DNA of 64,000 nt, from assembly GCA_947573485.1 (NCBI GenBank), contig CANPGB010000017.1, forward strand, positions 1 to 64,000, written 5' to 3'. The notes beneath the pieces are model-generated. The model searched no databases, was not told where the DNA came from, and saw only the letters and a list, made by a program, of their open reading frames with translations. The translations under genes were made by a program, and so were the position numbers. Positions 25,090 through 34,509 of this stretch are shown piece after piece (position 1 is the first letter of the stretch; each line of letters opens with the position of its first letter). The stretch is from an uncultured Porphyromonadaceae bacterium. Its GTDB lineage: Bacteria > Bacteroidota > Bacteroidia > Bacteroidales > Muribaculaceae.

Positions 25090-28000
25090 TTACACAACCT
25101 TTGAAAATTTTTTCACCACATAGCGGTAAAGCAAGGGTACGAGGTAGATATTCAGCGCAGTAGACGTTACAAGACCACCGAGAATAACGAGTGCCATAGG
25201 CGCCTGAATCTCGTTGCCGGGGGCGTCGGCCTTCACCGCGAGCGGCACAAGAGCCAGTGCCGAGGTGAGGGCCGTCATTATAATAGGCAGCAGACGGTCG
25301 GCCGAGCCGCGGGCTATGCGGTCGGGCAGAGGCACACCTGCGGCAGCAAGGTCGTTGTAGTGGCTTACCAGGAGCATGCCGTTGCGCGTGCTTATGCCCA
25401 TGAGCGATATGAAGCCGATGATTGCCGGTATGTTGAGGTCGCAGCCTGTGGCGGCAAGCATTATCACGCCACCTATCATAGCCAAGGGCATGTTCACAAG
25501 AATCACAAGCGACTGCGGCAGGCTGCGGAACTCGCCGTAGAGCAGCATTATAATAATGAGGAGCGCGCCGAGAGAGGCGAGGGCGAGGCGGCGCGAGGCG
25601 TTGCGCTGGTTCTCGAACTGGCCGCCGTACACAGCATGGTAGCCTTCGGGGAAGTCGATGTCGGCGTCGATGCGCGAGCGTATGTCGTCGACGGTGCTCA
25701 CAAGGTCGCGGCCCTCGACGTTGGCGCTTATTATGAGGCGACGCTGCACGTTCTCGCGGTTTACGGCATTGGGACCCGAGGTAATGCTTATATCAGCTAT
25801 ATCTCCCAGGGGCACCATACCCTCGACAGTGGCTACGGGGAGGACGGCGACATCGGCAATCGCGGAGCGGTGATCTTCATCGAGAATCACGGTCACGGGG
25901 TAAGCCACACCGCGGTCGTAGACCTCGCCCACCTCCGTGCCGCCAAGGGCTGTTGCAACGGTAGCGCCGAAGTCGGCGGGAGTCACGCCATAGCGGGCGA
26001 GCAACTCGCGGCGGGGCTCGATAAGGAGCTGCGGGCGCTCGGTCTGCTGCTCTATGTTTACGTCTACAGCGCCGGGCACCTCCTCTACTATCGCCTTTAT
26101 CTGCTTGCCGATAGCGAAGAGCTTGTTAAGGTCAGAGCCGAAAACCTTGATAGCTATCTGGCTTTGCGTGCCCGAGAGCATGGCGTCGATGCGGTGCGAT
26201 ATAGGCTGACCAATCTCCACCACGGCACCGGGGAGCTCGCCGAGGCGATGTCGGAGTTCGGCGCTCACCTCGGCGCGGGTGCGGTCGGTGAGCTTGTAGG
26301 GCGCCTCTATCTCGGAGACGTTTACACCGAGCGAGTGCTCGTCGAGCTCGGCGCGACCTGTCTTGCGGGCAACGGTCACCACTTCGGGCGTCTCCATTAT
26401 TATACGCTCGGCTTCGCGCCCTATGCGGTCGCTCTCGTCGAGAGATATGCCCGGCAAGGTGCTCACGTTGATAGTAAACGAGCCCTCGTTGAAGGGGGGC
26501 AGGAAGCCGCGCCCGAGGGTGAAGAAGAGCCCGAGAGCTACCATGAAGAGCGCACAAGTGGCAAGTATCAGTGCCCGGCCATGCGCCATGGCAAATGCGA
26601 GGCTGCGCGAATAGGCGGCCTTGAGCGCACGGGTAAGGCGCGGCTCGCGTGAGAGGCGCTCATCCTGAGCCTTGGTGCCCAGGAGCCAGCTGCTGAGCAC
26701 GGGCGTAACCGTAAGGGCTACTATAGTTGAGGCTATCAACGCCACGATGAAAGCCACACCGAGGGGCTTGAGCATGCGGCCTTCCATGCCGTCGAGGAAG
26801 AAGAGAGGGAGGAAAGCCGCCGCCACTATAAGGGTGGAGTTGAAAATTGGCATACGCACCTCGGCGGAGGCGTGGAAAACGACGTCGACGGTGCTGCGCC
26901 GCTCGTCGGGCGGAAGGGCGCGGTTCTCGCGCAGACGGCGGTATACGTTCTCGACGTCAACAATGGCATCGTCCACGAGGCAGCCTATGGCTATGGCAAT
27001 ACCGCCGAGGCTCATGGTGTTGACAGTGTAACCCATGGCATGCAGCAGGAGCACGGTAACGATAATGGAGAGGGGCAGCGCCGTGACGGAGATGAGCGTG
27101 GTGCGCACGTTCATCAGGAATACAAAGAGGATTATGATGACGAAGAAGGCACCTTCGAGGAGCGAGCTCTGCAGGTTGCCAATGGCGCCGTCGATAAAAT
27201 CGGCCTGACGGAAAATATTGCGCGAGACCTTGATGTCGGCAGGCAGAGCAGCCTCGATTTGGTCGAGCTCGGCGTCGATAGCAGCGGTTAGGCGTTTGGT
27301 GTCGGCGCCGGGCTGCTTTGTTACGGTGACGAGCACGGCGGGGTCGCCCTCGACAGAGGCTGTGCCTATGCGTGGCAGGCGTCCGCCCTCCTCTACCGTG
27401 GCGATGTCGGCGAGAGTCACCACGCCCGAGGCATCGGAGCGCACCACGGCCATGCCGAGCTTGCCGATGTCTGATGTATTGATGCGGGTCTTTACAATAT
27501 ATTCATTACCAAAGTCGTAGAGAGCCGCACCGCCGGTATTGTTATTGAAACCTTCGGTGGCTGCGAGCACTTCGGGTATGCTTATGCCGTAGGCCTGCAT
27601 GGCGCCGGGGTGCAGTTTGATCTGATACTCGGGGGCGTCGCCGCCTATCACTGAAATCTGCGATACGCCACCGAGAGCGAGCAGACGGGTGCGGAGGTCG
27701 CGCTCGGCAATGCGGCGCAGTTCGAGCATAGAGGTGCTGTCGGAGCGCAGGCCTATAATCATCATCTCGCCGAGAATCGATGACTGCGGCCCCATTACAG
27801 GTTTCTCGACACCTGCGGGCAGGCGGTCGGCGGCTGCATCGAGGCGCTCGCCCACTATCTGTCGCGCGGTGTAGATGTTGGTACCCCAGTCGAACTCAAC
27901 CCATACAACCGAGAATCCGGCGGTAGAGCTCGAGCGCACACGGCGCACGCCCGTAGAGCCGTTGACAGCGGTCTCTATAGGATAGCTCACCACCTGCTCG

Positions 28001-28182
28001 ACTTCCTCGGCGGCCATACCCGGCGCCTCTGTCATGACGACCACGGTGGGAGCGTTGAGGTCGGGAAAAATATCCACCTCCATTTTTAGGAGGGTTGTCA
28101 CTCCTGCAATGAGCAGGAGTGCGCTTATAACGGCCACTGCCAGGCGGTTGCGCAGCGAGAGGCTTATAATCTTCTCAAGCAT
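25090..28182 (-). CDS. RND efflux permease, CusA/CzcA (metal-type) family
   Basis: 1030 residues with 12 expected membrane spans. The TM4 segment GGIAIAIGCLVDDAIVDVENVYRRLREN carries the acidic D-x(n)-D-x-E relay of the heavy-metal RND class. Other family landmarks are MEVDIFPDLNAPTVVVMTEAPGMAAEEVE, PIETAVNGSTGVRRVRSSS and TRNGMLLVSHYNDL. It pumps substrate from the periplasm or inner membrane across the outer membrane with its adaptor, using the proton gradient. It starts 11 bases after the adaptor gene. No outer membrane channel gene belongs to this pair, so one from elsewhere must be used. The actual substrate, metal or organic, cannot be decided from sequence. Confidence 0.88.
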   Translation of the reverse strand: MLEKIISLSLRNRLAVAVISALLLIAGVTTLLKMEVDIFPDLNAPTVVVMTEAPGMAAEEVEQVVSYPIETAVNGSTGVRRVRSSSTAGFSVVWVEFDWGTNIYTARQIVGERLDAAADRLPAGVEKPVMGPQSSILGEMMIIGLRSDSTSMLELRRIAERDLRTRLLALGGVSQISVIGGDAPEYQIKLHPGAMQAYGISIPEVLAATEGFNNNTGGAALYDFGNEYIVKTRINTSDIGKLGMAVVRSDASGVVTLADIATVEEGGRLPRIGTASVEGDPAVLVTVTKQPGADTKRLTAAIDAELDQIEAALPADIKVSRNIFRQADFIDGAIGNLQSSLLEGAFFVIIILFVFLMNVRTTLISVTALPLSIIVTVLLLHAMGYTVNTMSLGGIAIAIGCLVDDAIVDVENVYRRLRENRALPPDERRSTVDVVFHASAEVRMPIFNSTLIVAAAFLPLFFLDGMEGRMLKPLGVAFIVALIASTIVALTVTPVLSSWLLGTKAQDERLSREPRLTRALKAAYSRSLAFAMAHGRALILATCALFMVALGLFFTLGRGFLPPFNEGSFTINVSTLPGISLDESDRIGREAERIIMETPEVVTVARKTGRAELDEHSLGVNVSEIEAPYKLTDRTRAEVSAELRHRLGELPGAVVEIGQPISHRIDAMLSGTQSQIAIKVFGSDLNKLFAIGKQIKAIVEEVPGAVDVNIEQQTERPQLLIEPRRELLARYGVTPADFGATVATALGGTEVGEVYDRGVAYPVTVILDEDHRSAIADVAVLPVATVEGMVPLGDIADISITSGPNAVNRENVQRRLIISANVEGRDLVSTVDDIRSRIDADIDFPEGYHAVYGGQFENQRNASRRLALASLGALLIIIMLLYGEFRSLPQSLVILVNMPLAMIGGVIMLAATGCDLNIPAIIGFISLMGISTRNGMLLVSHYNDLAAAGVPLPDRIARGSADRLLPIIMTALTSALALVPLAVKADAPGNEIQAPMALVILGGLVTSTALNIYLVPLLYRYVVKKFSKVV

Positions 28183-28193
28183 GCCCGTGCGGT

Positions 28194-29312
28194 TTAGTGG
28201 TTATGGGAATGACCTTCGGGAGCTGCCGACGAGGTTTCGGCAAGGCGCACCGCCGTGACACCTTTAGCAACATATACCGTGCCTGCGGGTACGCCGCTGA
28301 TGCGGGCACGCTCGCCGTCGGTGGCGAGTACTGTCACAGGCACTTTCTCGTAGTGCTCGGGCTTTTCCTGACGATAAATGAAGAACTGCCCCTGCTGCTC
28401 CGAGAGGGCGCTTTCGGGCACAGTGAGCACACCCTGCTCTGCGGCGCCTATGAGGTGGGCGGTGAAAGGCGCCCCGGTGGCCGCATCTGCGTCGGAAACA
28501 CTGAAATACAGGGGAATATATGCGCCACCGGCATCAGGAGCCCCTGCAGGCGTGCCGCTGAGACGGCGTCCACCGCGAGCCGACACCTTGAACTTGACTC
28601 CCGAGGGAAAATCGGCCACCATGTCGCCAATGGTCTTGGCCTCTTTAAAATAACGCGAGGGGAGGTCGACGCGCAGCAATGTTCCTGCGCCCTTGCTAAC
28701 TGTGGCAATGGGGTCGCCCACATTAACGTAGGCACCTTCGGCCACGAGCACCGAGCTCAGGGTGCCTGCTATAGGCGCCACAGCGCGACCGGCGGATGCA
28801 TGGGGCGAATAAGCCGCACGGGCAGAGGCAAGCTCGGCACGGGCAGCAAGGAGCTCGGCGCGGGTAGCGAGTTTATCGGCAGCGAGAGCCTCGATGCGTG
28901 CGAGCTCGGCTTCGGCAGCCTCAAGGCGGGCACGGGCGGCGGCATTGGCATCGCCTCCGGCGACGGCGGTGGTGTTGATTGTTGCCACAACGCTACCTTT
29001 GGCAATATCGCGCCCTACACTCATCCCGGGGGCAAAAGTTACGGTACCGGCAGCAGGGGCGGCAACAATACCATTGTCGGCCGACGCCCGCACTACCATA
29101 CCCGAAGCGCGCACCACGGCATGGAAATCGCCGGGTGCGAGGGTGTCGAGAGCAAAGTCGAAATGCTCGGTCACATGGTCGTGAAGCTCTATGATACCGG
29201 GCTCGTCGTGGTGCCCGGCCTCGGCGGCAGCGTGCTCCTCAGCACTATGATTGTGGCATGAAACAGCGAGAGCTGCTGCAGCGGTAAACATTATATATCG
29301 GCAAAAGCGCAT
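28194..29312 (-). CDS. RND efflux adaptor lipoprotein with His-rich ends
   Basis: 372 residues. Lipobox AAAALAVSC, lipidated cysteine at 19. Two His-rich stretches stand out: HNHSAEEHAAAEAGHHDEPG right after the lipid anchor and EGHSHNH at the extreme C-terminus, both suited to binding transition metals. Between them are the membrane-fusion features: a beta-barrel/lipoyl domain (VVAAPAAGTVTFAPGMSVGRDIAKGSVVATI) and an Ala-rich coiled-coil hairpin (~120-170). It links the CusA-like permease to an outer membrane channel. The His content supports a metal substrate, but this is inference. Confidence 0.88.
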   Translation of the reverse strand: MRFCRYIMFTAAAALAVSCHNHSAEEHAAAEAGHHDEPGIIELHDHVTEHFDFALDTLAPGDFHAVVRASGMVVRASADNGIVAAPAAGTVTFAPGMSVGRDIAKGSVVATINTTAVAGGDANAAARARLEAAEAELARIEALAADKLATRAELLAARAELASARAAYSPHASAGRAVAPIAGTLSSVLVAEGAYVNVGDPIATVSKGAGTLLRVDLPSRYFKEAKTIGDMVADFPSGVKFKVSARGGRRLSGTPAGAPDAGGAYIPLYFSVSDADAATGAPFTAHLIGAAEQGVLTVPESALSEQQGQFFIYRQEKPEHYEKVPVTVLATDGERARISGVPAGTVYVAKGVTAVRLAETSSAAPEGHSHNH

Positions 29313-29337
29313 AACAGGTGTCTAATGGTTTTTGCCA

Positions 29338-29345
29338 CAAAATTA
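29338..29345 (-). promoter_or_regulatory. -7 box for the RND efflux operon
   Basis: On the minus strand TAATTTTG, a full match to TAnnTTTG, 26 bases before the adaptor start. No matching -33 box was found, so the assignment is weak. The rest of the 29313-29444 spacer is AT-rich with no other recognised feature. Confidence 0.4.
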
Positions 29346-29444
29346 CTCAAAGCTCCGCAGAAGCCTCTTGCATAATTCGGGGAGGAGTATCAGCCGGATA
29401 TGACAACTCCGACTTTAAACTTTTGACTCTTGACTTTTACCTTC

Positions 29445-31625
29445 CTACCGTCCCCACTTCGAGCACAGGCGCTTGGCTACGTCCACGGGGTCGCCCGGAG
29501 CTTCAATGTATTTTACGGGAGTGGAGATGCGTGGCCACTCGGCTTCGAAAGCGCGCATCTGCTCGATAAAGGCGTCGCGGTTCCATTCGGAGCCGTCGGC
29601 AAGAGCCTGCTCGACTGAGGCAATGAAGCGGCGCCAGCGCTCGCCGTAGTATTGGTCGTTGAGCTCGGCGTAGGCACGGCTGGCGTAGTCGGTGAGGCTT
29701 TTGGAGCCCCATAGCGTAACGAGGGTGCGGGCGTTTTCCTCGAAGTAATCCTGCAGGGCCGGGTCGTGAGAAATGTTGTTGCGGGCGTCATCGACCCAAG
29801 GTTTGAGCGAGAATGTGCGGTGACATGCCAGAAGGGAGGTGCAGTCGTCGATCAGCTCGCGCATGCGAGCCCCGGCAGCTTTTGCGGCCTCGATGTCGCG
29901 GGCACGGTATGCAGTGGCGAAGCTGTCGCGCAGAGCCTCGAAGCGGTTGCCGAGTGCCTGGCGACCGATGTTTACGATGTCGAATATATACGAGTCGCGA
30001 CCTTGCGCCCCGGGGGCGGCGTCGAGCATCATGCTCCATGCCTTGAAGAGGTCGGCGTTGTCGTATTCATATTTATTGAGAGTCACCCAGCTGCCGTGCT
30101 TCTCAAGGTCGGGGCGGGCATGGAGGAGCACAGCCTGACTGTTGAAGATGCGGCTGCGGTATATGCTGTCGGCCATGAGTTGCCATGCCTCGCGGGCCTC
30201 AGGTGAAGTTCCTGCACGCCTGCGGGCGAGCGAGCTTATGCGCTGCTCTTGGGTCAGCGGCTGGTTCCAGGCCATATCGAGCACGCACTCATACATATAG
30301 GGGTTCACGTCGAGGCCTTCGAGGGTAGAGCCCACGCCGGTCACCGAGGGGGCTTTAGCCAGAGTGTTGGCAATACGGTTTTTGACCGTGCCATGGTCTC
30401 CGGCAATAAAAGAGTTGCCGCCGAAGTTGCCGAGGTAGCACCATATGAAATCGTGGCCGTGGAAGCTGTCGTTGTCGGGCCAGAGTTCGGTGAAGTCGCA
30501 GTAGTAGTCGAGGAATTTCAGACGACCATGGGGCACCCCGGCGAGGTAGGCGCGCACACGTTCGGGAGTCCAGTTCTTGCGGTCGTAGTAGAACATCCAC
30601 GCCATCTGCACCCACACGCCGTCGGTGTCGGCGGCGTCGAGGGAGTTGAACACCCCGCGGGCTGCCATGGTGAGACTGTCGGGAGCCCAGGAGGGCGGAT
30701 CAACCTCGTTGAAGCAGTCGATGCCATATAGGTGGTCGGTGCCGTAGAGACGCGTCTGAGCGGCTATATAGTCGCGCTGTATCACGGCGAAGAGGCTGTC
30801 GGCGGGCGAGAGATAGCTGCAGCGGTGCTCAGGCCCGAAGCCACCCCACTTGCTCACACCCGTTATCGCTGCATCGGGATAGCGCTCGGCGAGCTTGGCA
30901 GGCACATGACCGGCAAAAGCGGGCAACACAGGCCGCATGCCGAAGTCACGCTCACGGGCGAGGATGCGCTTCTGCAGCTCCTGCTGATTGTCGAGCCACT
31001 CTTTGGGCAGAGGTCCCTGATAGCCGTCGAGGTTGCACATACGGTGCCACGGCAGGTGTGCAGGCCCGGTGAAATATGCGAGAACATCTTCCTCATTGAG
31101 GCCGTGCTGCTTCCACACGTCGAGCCACACCGATTCCTGGCCGGTGATAGCGAGTGGCATGTTCACGCCGTTGAGAGCCATCCAGTCGATAAGGCGCTCC
31201 CATTGCTCCCAGTTCCAGTAGGGCATGGAGTAGCCGAAGGTGCAGTAGTTTAGGAAGAAGCGGTCGGGCACGCGCGAGCTTACGGTCACAGCCTCGCCCA
31301 CGGGCGGAAATTCATCGGGGATGAAGACCGGGTCGGCGAGATACCACGATACCGAGGTGCCTGCATAGTTCTTGAGATAGTAATTGAGGCCCGACGAGAG
31401 CGCTAAGGCGCTGTTGCCGCTCACGGAGATATTGCCGTCGCGGTCGGCGAGAGTGAAGGCTTCGGGCTCCCCGGCCTCGGCAGGGGTATATTCAAAGGAG
31501 AAGTGCGATGCGGCGTCGCCGAGCACACGCTGCGCAAGGGCACGGGCGGCGTCTTCCTGCGGTGCGGCGGCAAAGGCTGCAACAGCGGTGACAACGGGTA
31601 TCAGTAAGGCAAGACAGTGTTTCAT
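29445..31625 (-). CDS. Alpha-N-acetylglucosaminidase (GH89, NAGLU-like)
   Basis: 726 residues from the ATG at 31625, giving a signal peptide (CLALLIPVVTAVAAFA). The retaining GH89 enzyme removes terminal alpha-linked N-acetylglucosamine, found on heparan-type and gastric-mucin glycans. Family landmarks are MPYWNWEQWERLIDWMALNGVNMPLAITGQE, WLDNQQELQKRILARERDFGMRPVLPAFAGHVP, CFNEVDPP and GVGSTLEGLDVNPYMYE. The Glu in FNEV (residue 307) and the Glu in TLEG (436) lie 129 apart, close to the two catalytic glutamates of human NAGLU (316 and 446). It lies next to an efflux operon, not a SusCD pair, so its glycan uptake partner is elsewhere. Confidence 0.92.
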   Translation of the reverse strand: MKHCLALLIPVVTAVAAFAAAPQEDAARALAQRVLGDAASHFSFEYTPAEAGEPEAFTLADRDGNISVSGNSALALSSGLNYYLKNYAGTSVSWYLADPVFIPDEFPPVGEAVTVSSRVPDRFFLNYCTFGYSMPYWNWEQWERLIDWMALNGVNMPLAITGQESVWLDVWKQHGLNEEDVLAYFTGPAHLPWHRMCNLDGYQGPLPKEWLDNQQELQKRILARERDFGMRPVLPAFAGHVPAKLAERYPDAAITGVSKWGGFGPEHRCSYLSPADSLFAVIQRDYIAAQTRLYGTDHLYGIDCFNEVDPPSWAPDSLTMAARGVFNSLDAADTDGVWVQMAWMFYYDRKNWTPERVRAYLAGVPHGRLKFLDYYCDFTELWPDNDSFHGHDFIWCYLGNFGGNSFIAGDHGTVKNRIANTLAKAPSVTGVGSTLEGLDVNPYMYECVLDMAWNQPLTQEQRISSLARRRAGTSPEAREAWQLMADSIYRSRIFNSQAVLLHARPDLEKHGSWVTLNKYEYDNADLFKAWSMMLDAAPGAQGRDSYIFDIVNIGRQALGNRFEALRDSFATAYRARDIEAAKAAGARMRELIDDCTSLLACHRTFSLKPWVDDARNNISHDPALQDYFEENARTLVTLWGSKSLTDYASRAYAELNDQYYGERWRRFIASVEQALADGSEWNRDAFIEQMRAFEAEWPRISTPVKYIEAPGDPVDVAKRLCSKWGR

Positions 31626-31646
31626 AGATGTGTGTTTTTTGCGATG

Positions 31647-31678
31647 CAAAGATAGGCATAACACGCGAGATGTGCAAG
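31647..31678 (-). promoter_or_regulatory. Promoter of the GH89 gene
   Basis: On the minus strand CTTG (31678-31675), 20 bases, TATCTTTG (31654-31647). A full -7 match; the start point would be only about 15 bases before the ATG at 31625. Confidence 0.65.
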
Positions 31679-31755
31679 TTTGAGGTCGGGGCGGTGCCAA
31701 AGCGGTTACACATTTCACAAAGCCGACACAAAACCGCTAAAGTTTAGTGAAGCTA

Positions 31756-31786
31756 TTGCACGAATTATTACAAATTGTGACCTTTG
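31756..31786 (+). promoter_or_regulatory. Promoter of the serine hydrolase gene
   Basis: TTG at 31756-31758, 20 bases, GACCTTTG at 31779-31786, one mismatch from the -7 consensus. Leader about 15 bases to the ATG at 31807. Confidence 0.45.
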
Positions 31787-31806
31787 AAACCGAAAACCGA
31801 ATCATT

Positions 31807-33015
31807 ATGCACAAGTCTTTCCACGCCCTCATCGCGCTCAGTATATGCCTGTCCATAATAATCTGCGACTGCAGCCGCAAATCGGCCGTAGCTCCCGACC
31901 CCTATGTTGACGGGCCTGTGACGCAAGCTTTCGACTCGCTCTTCTCATCAATGTTCGCCCCCGACGAACCGGGTGCCTACGTTTTTGTGATGCACGCCGA
32001 CACCGTATGCTATGCACGCGGCTTCGGTCTTGCCGACCTTGCCACACGCGAGCCTATTACCGACAGCACGGTTTTCAACCTCTCGTCATCGTCTAAAATT
32101 TTCTCTACGGCAGCTCTGCTCAAGCTCGAGGAGCAGGGTCTGATATCGCTTGACGACCCTCTGAGCAAATTCTTCCCCGAGTTTCCGGCCGAGTTTTTCG
32201 ATAAAATCACAATCCGCAACATCCTGACGCACAGCTCCGGGCTTCCCGACCTTCGCCCGCGCGATGCCGAGCAGTGGAAAAACTATCTCGACAAACACTC
32301 GTCGATGTTCAGCGTCGACGGTGACTACCGCCTCTACGGCACCGAGAAAGAGCACTGCCGCGTGTTCACCGACCTCGTTGCCGTAGACTACGAGCCCGGC
32401 ACACAATATCAGCGCACCGACCCCTCGTTCATGCTCATAGCCCCCATTCTCGAGCGTGTCACCGGCCAAAGCTTCCGCAAGTGGATGCGCGACAGCATTT
32501 TCAACCCTCTCGCCATAACCGACGCCTTCTATTACGTGCCCGGCACCCGCTACCCGAAAATGGCCCACGGCTACCGCCGGGCCGACAGTATACCCACCAA
32601 GGCCTACCGCAGCGACGACGGCAAGTGGGAGGAATATGACTACGGCGAGGCAGAATTTTTCCTTACAAACGCCGACCGCGGTGCTTTTGCCTCGCCCCGC
32701 GACCTCATGAAATGGCGCCCTGCATTCCGCAACGGCCGCGTGGTGAACGACAGCACACGAGAGAAGATGTATGTGCCCACTATCGCCACAGGTGTCCCCT
32801 ACGCTTCCTACGGCCTGGGCACGGCAGTGCGCCAGCGCCCCGGGCGCCCCGTAAAGGTCTACCACATGAACTCCAACGGAGGTTTTACTGTAGTCGAGGC
32901 GGCATGGCCCGATGTAAAGGTTAATTACGCCGTGCTCTCGAACCGCAACGACTGGGACCTGCGCGGAGTAATCGACAAGGTCGACAGCATTTTCGTGGCC
33001 AAGGGCTGGATATAA
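31807..33015 (+). CDS. Exported beta-lactamase-fold serine hydrolase (S12) with altered YxN motif
   Basis: 402 residues from the ATG at 31807. The hydrophobic N-terminus ALIALSICLSIIIC is a signal sequence; lipidation at Cys20 or Cys22 is possible, but the lipobox is poor. The catalytic S-x-x-K is NLSSSSKIF (Ser94, Lys97). The canonical YSN that follows PGTxYx is here PGTQYQRTD (197-205): the Tyr position is Arg203 and the Asn position is Asp205. A third motif, HMNSNGGFTVV, stands for the usual HTGG. It is in the class C beta-lactamase/EstB/D-aminopeptidase family; with the altered residues it is more likely an esterase or peptidase, or inactive. Confidence 0.75.
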   Translation: MHKSFHALIALSICLSIIICDCSRKSAVAPDPYVDGPVTQAFDSLFSSMFAPDEPGAYVFVMHADTVCYARGFGLADLATREPITDSTVFNLSSSSKIFSTAALLKLEEQGLISLDDPLSKFFPEFPAEFFDKITIRNILTHSSGLPDLRPRDAEQWKNYLDKHSSMFSVDGDYRLYGTEKEHCRVFTDLVAVDYEPGTQYQRTDPSFMLIAPILERVTGQSFRKWMRDSIFNPLAITDAFYYVPGTRYPKMAHGYRRADSIPTKAYRSDDGKWEEYDYGEAEFFLTNADRGAFASPRDLMKWRPAFRNGRVVNDSTREKMYVPTIATGVPYASYGLGTAVRQRPGRPVKVYHMNSNGGFTVVEAAWPDVKVNYAVLSNRNDWDLRGVIDKVDSIFVAKGWI

Positions 33016-33075
33016 AGCCCCGGTGCGTACCGCTGCAGGCAATATTAGCATACAGGTTTACGTTAGATTCTTACT

Positions 33076-34509
33076 ATGAAGTTTTTAGTAAGAATTCTCC
33101 TCAGCACAGCCATAGCGGCGTGCATGGCCGCATGTATCGAAGACGATTTCACGACATCGCCTTCCGACCAGCCCCGTTTCTCTGTCGAAGAAATCGACAT
33201 GGGGCAGGTATTCACCGACCAGACCACCCCTACAAGCCGGTTTACCATACACAACCCCCACAGCAAATCGCTGCTGCTTGAAGAAGTTAGCGTCAGCGGC
33301 GCCGACGCCTCGTGCTTCCATATCAACGTCGACGGCTCGGCCACGGCTGAGTTTCAGCGCAATATCGAAATCCGCGGCAAAGACTCGGTGTTCGTCCTCG
33401 TGCAGGCAACGCTGCCTGAGCGCGGCGACCTCGGGTCGGAGTTCACGGCGAGCATCGACGTACGCGTCAACGGCGTGGTGAGCTCGCTCCCCATAAAGGC
33501 ACAAGGCGTGAACGCCGAGCGCATAAAAGGCGAGACCTTTACTGCCGACACACGTCTTACGGCGCGCAAACCGTATATAATAACCGACTCCCTTACCGTA
33601 GCCGAGGGCGCCACACTCACCATTGAGGCGGGCACCACGCTCTGCTTCCACGATAAAGCCATGCTCATCGTGCGCGGCACACTGCTCTCCGAGGGGACCG
33701 CCGAGGCTCCCGTGACTATGGCAGGCGACCGCACGGGCAATGTAGTGAGCGACATCTCGTTCGACATAATGTCGCGCCAGTGGACGGGCGTATTCTTCAC
33801 CGAAAGCTCAGCAGCCAACCGCCTCGTGCACACCAATATACGCAATACTGTGCAGGGTGTGGCTGTAAGCGGCAACCCCGAAGCCGACTACAGCTCCACG
33901 CCCCAGCTCACCCTCCTCAACAGTGTGCTGCGCAACTCCGGCGAGCTCGTGCTCGAAGGCTACCACACCTCTATCGACGCCACCGGCTGCGAGTTTGCCG
34001 AGGCCGGAGCGGGGCTGGTTTACCTCCAGGGAGGTTCGCACCGCTTCGACCACTGCACCTTTGCCAACAACTACCTCTTCACTGCCATTGGCGGCCCTGC
34101 CGTGCAGTTTGCCCACCTCAGCGCTGACCCCAAGACGGGGCTTGACGATGAAAGCGGGCTGCCCTACCTCAAAGGCAGCTTCACAAACTCGATAATCTAC
34201 GGCATAGGCAGCGAGGTATCGCACGGCGACCTCACCGGCACCGATGTATATTTCCGCCGCTGTCTGCTGAAGAGCGCGGGCACCGACGATGATAATTTCT
34301 TGGAATGCATATGGGGCGAGGACCCGCTCTTCTACACCGAGCGCCTCGAGTATATCTTCGACTACCGCCTGCGCCCCGAGTCGCCCGCCATAGGCGCCGC
34401 CGACCCCTCGCTCTCGCGCCCCGAGGCCGCCACCGACATCTACGGCCTTGCCCGCGGTGCAGCCCCCGACCTCGGCGCCTACGTTTTCACCCTGCCCGCC
34501 GAGGAATGA
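33076..34509 (+). CDS. Lipoprotein with right-handed beta-helix domain
   Basis: 477 residues. Lipobox IAACMAAC, lipidated Cys20. Residues ~35-140 are an Ig-like choice-of-anchor domain (TSRFTIHNPHSKSLLLEEVSVSGADASCF). From ~165, PYIITDSLTVAEGATLTIEAGTTLCFHDKAMLIVRGTLLSEGT begins a right-handed parallel beta-helix of pectate-lyase type, continuing to ~450 and ending with AIGAADPSLSR...DIYGLARGAAPDLGAYVF. Such lipoproteins are often surface-exposed and glycan-related. No catalytic residues of a known lyase were identified. It overlaps the following glycosyltransferase gene by 4 bases. Confidence 0.75.
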   Translation: MKFLVRILLSTAIAACMAACIEDDFTTSPSDQPRFSVEEIDMGQVFTDQTTPTSRFTIHNPHSKSLLLEEVSVSGADASCFHINVDGSATAEFQRNIEIRGKDSVFVLVQATLPERGDLGSEFTASIDVRVNGVVSSLPIKAQGVNAERIKGETFTADTRLTARKPYIITDSLTVAEGATLTIEAGTTLCFHDKAMLIVRGTLLSEGTAEAPVTMAGDRTGNVVSDISFDIMSRQWTGVFFTESSAANRLVHTNIRNTVQGVAVSGNPEADYSSTPQLTLLNSVLRNSGELVLEGYHTSIDATGCEFAEAGAGLVYLQGGSHRFDHCTFANNYLFTAIGGPAVQFAHLSADPKTGLDDESGLPYLKGSFTNSIIYGIGSEVSHGDLTGTDVYFRRCLLKSAGTDDDNFLECIWGEDPLFYTERLEYIFDYRLRPESPAIGAADPSLSRPEAATDIYGLARGAAPDLGAYVFTLPAEE

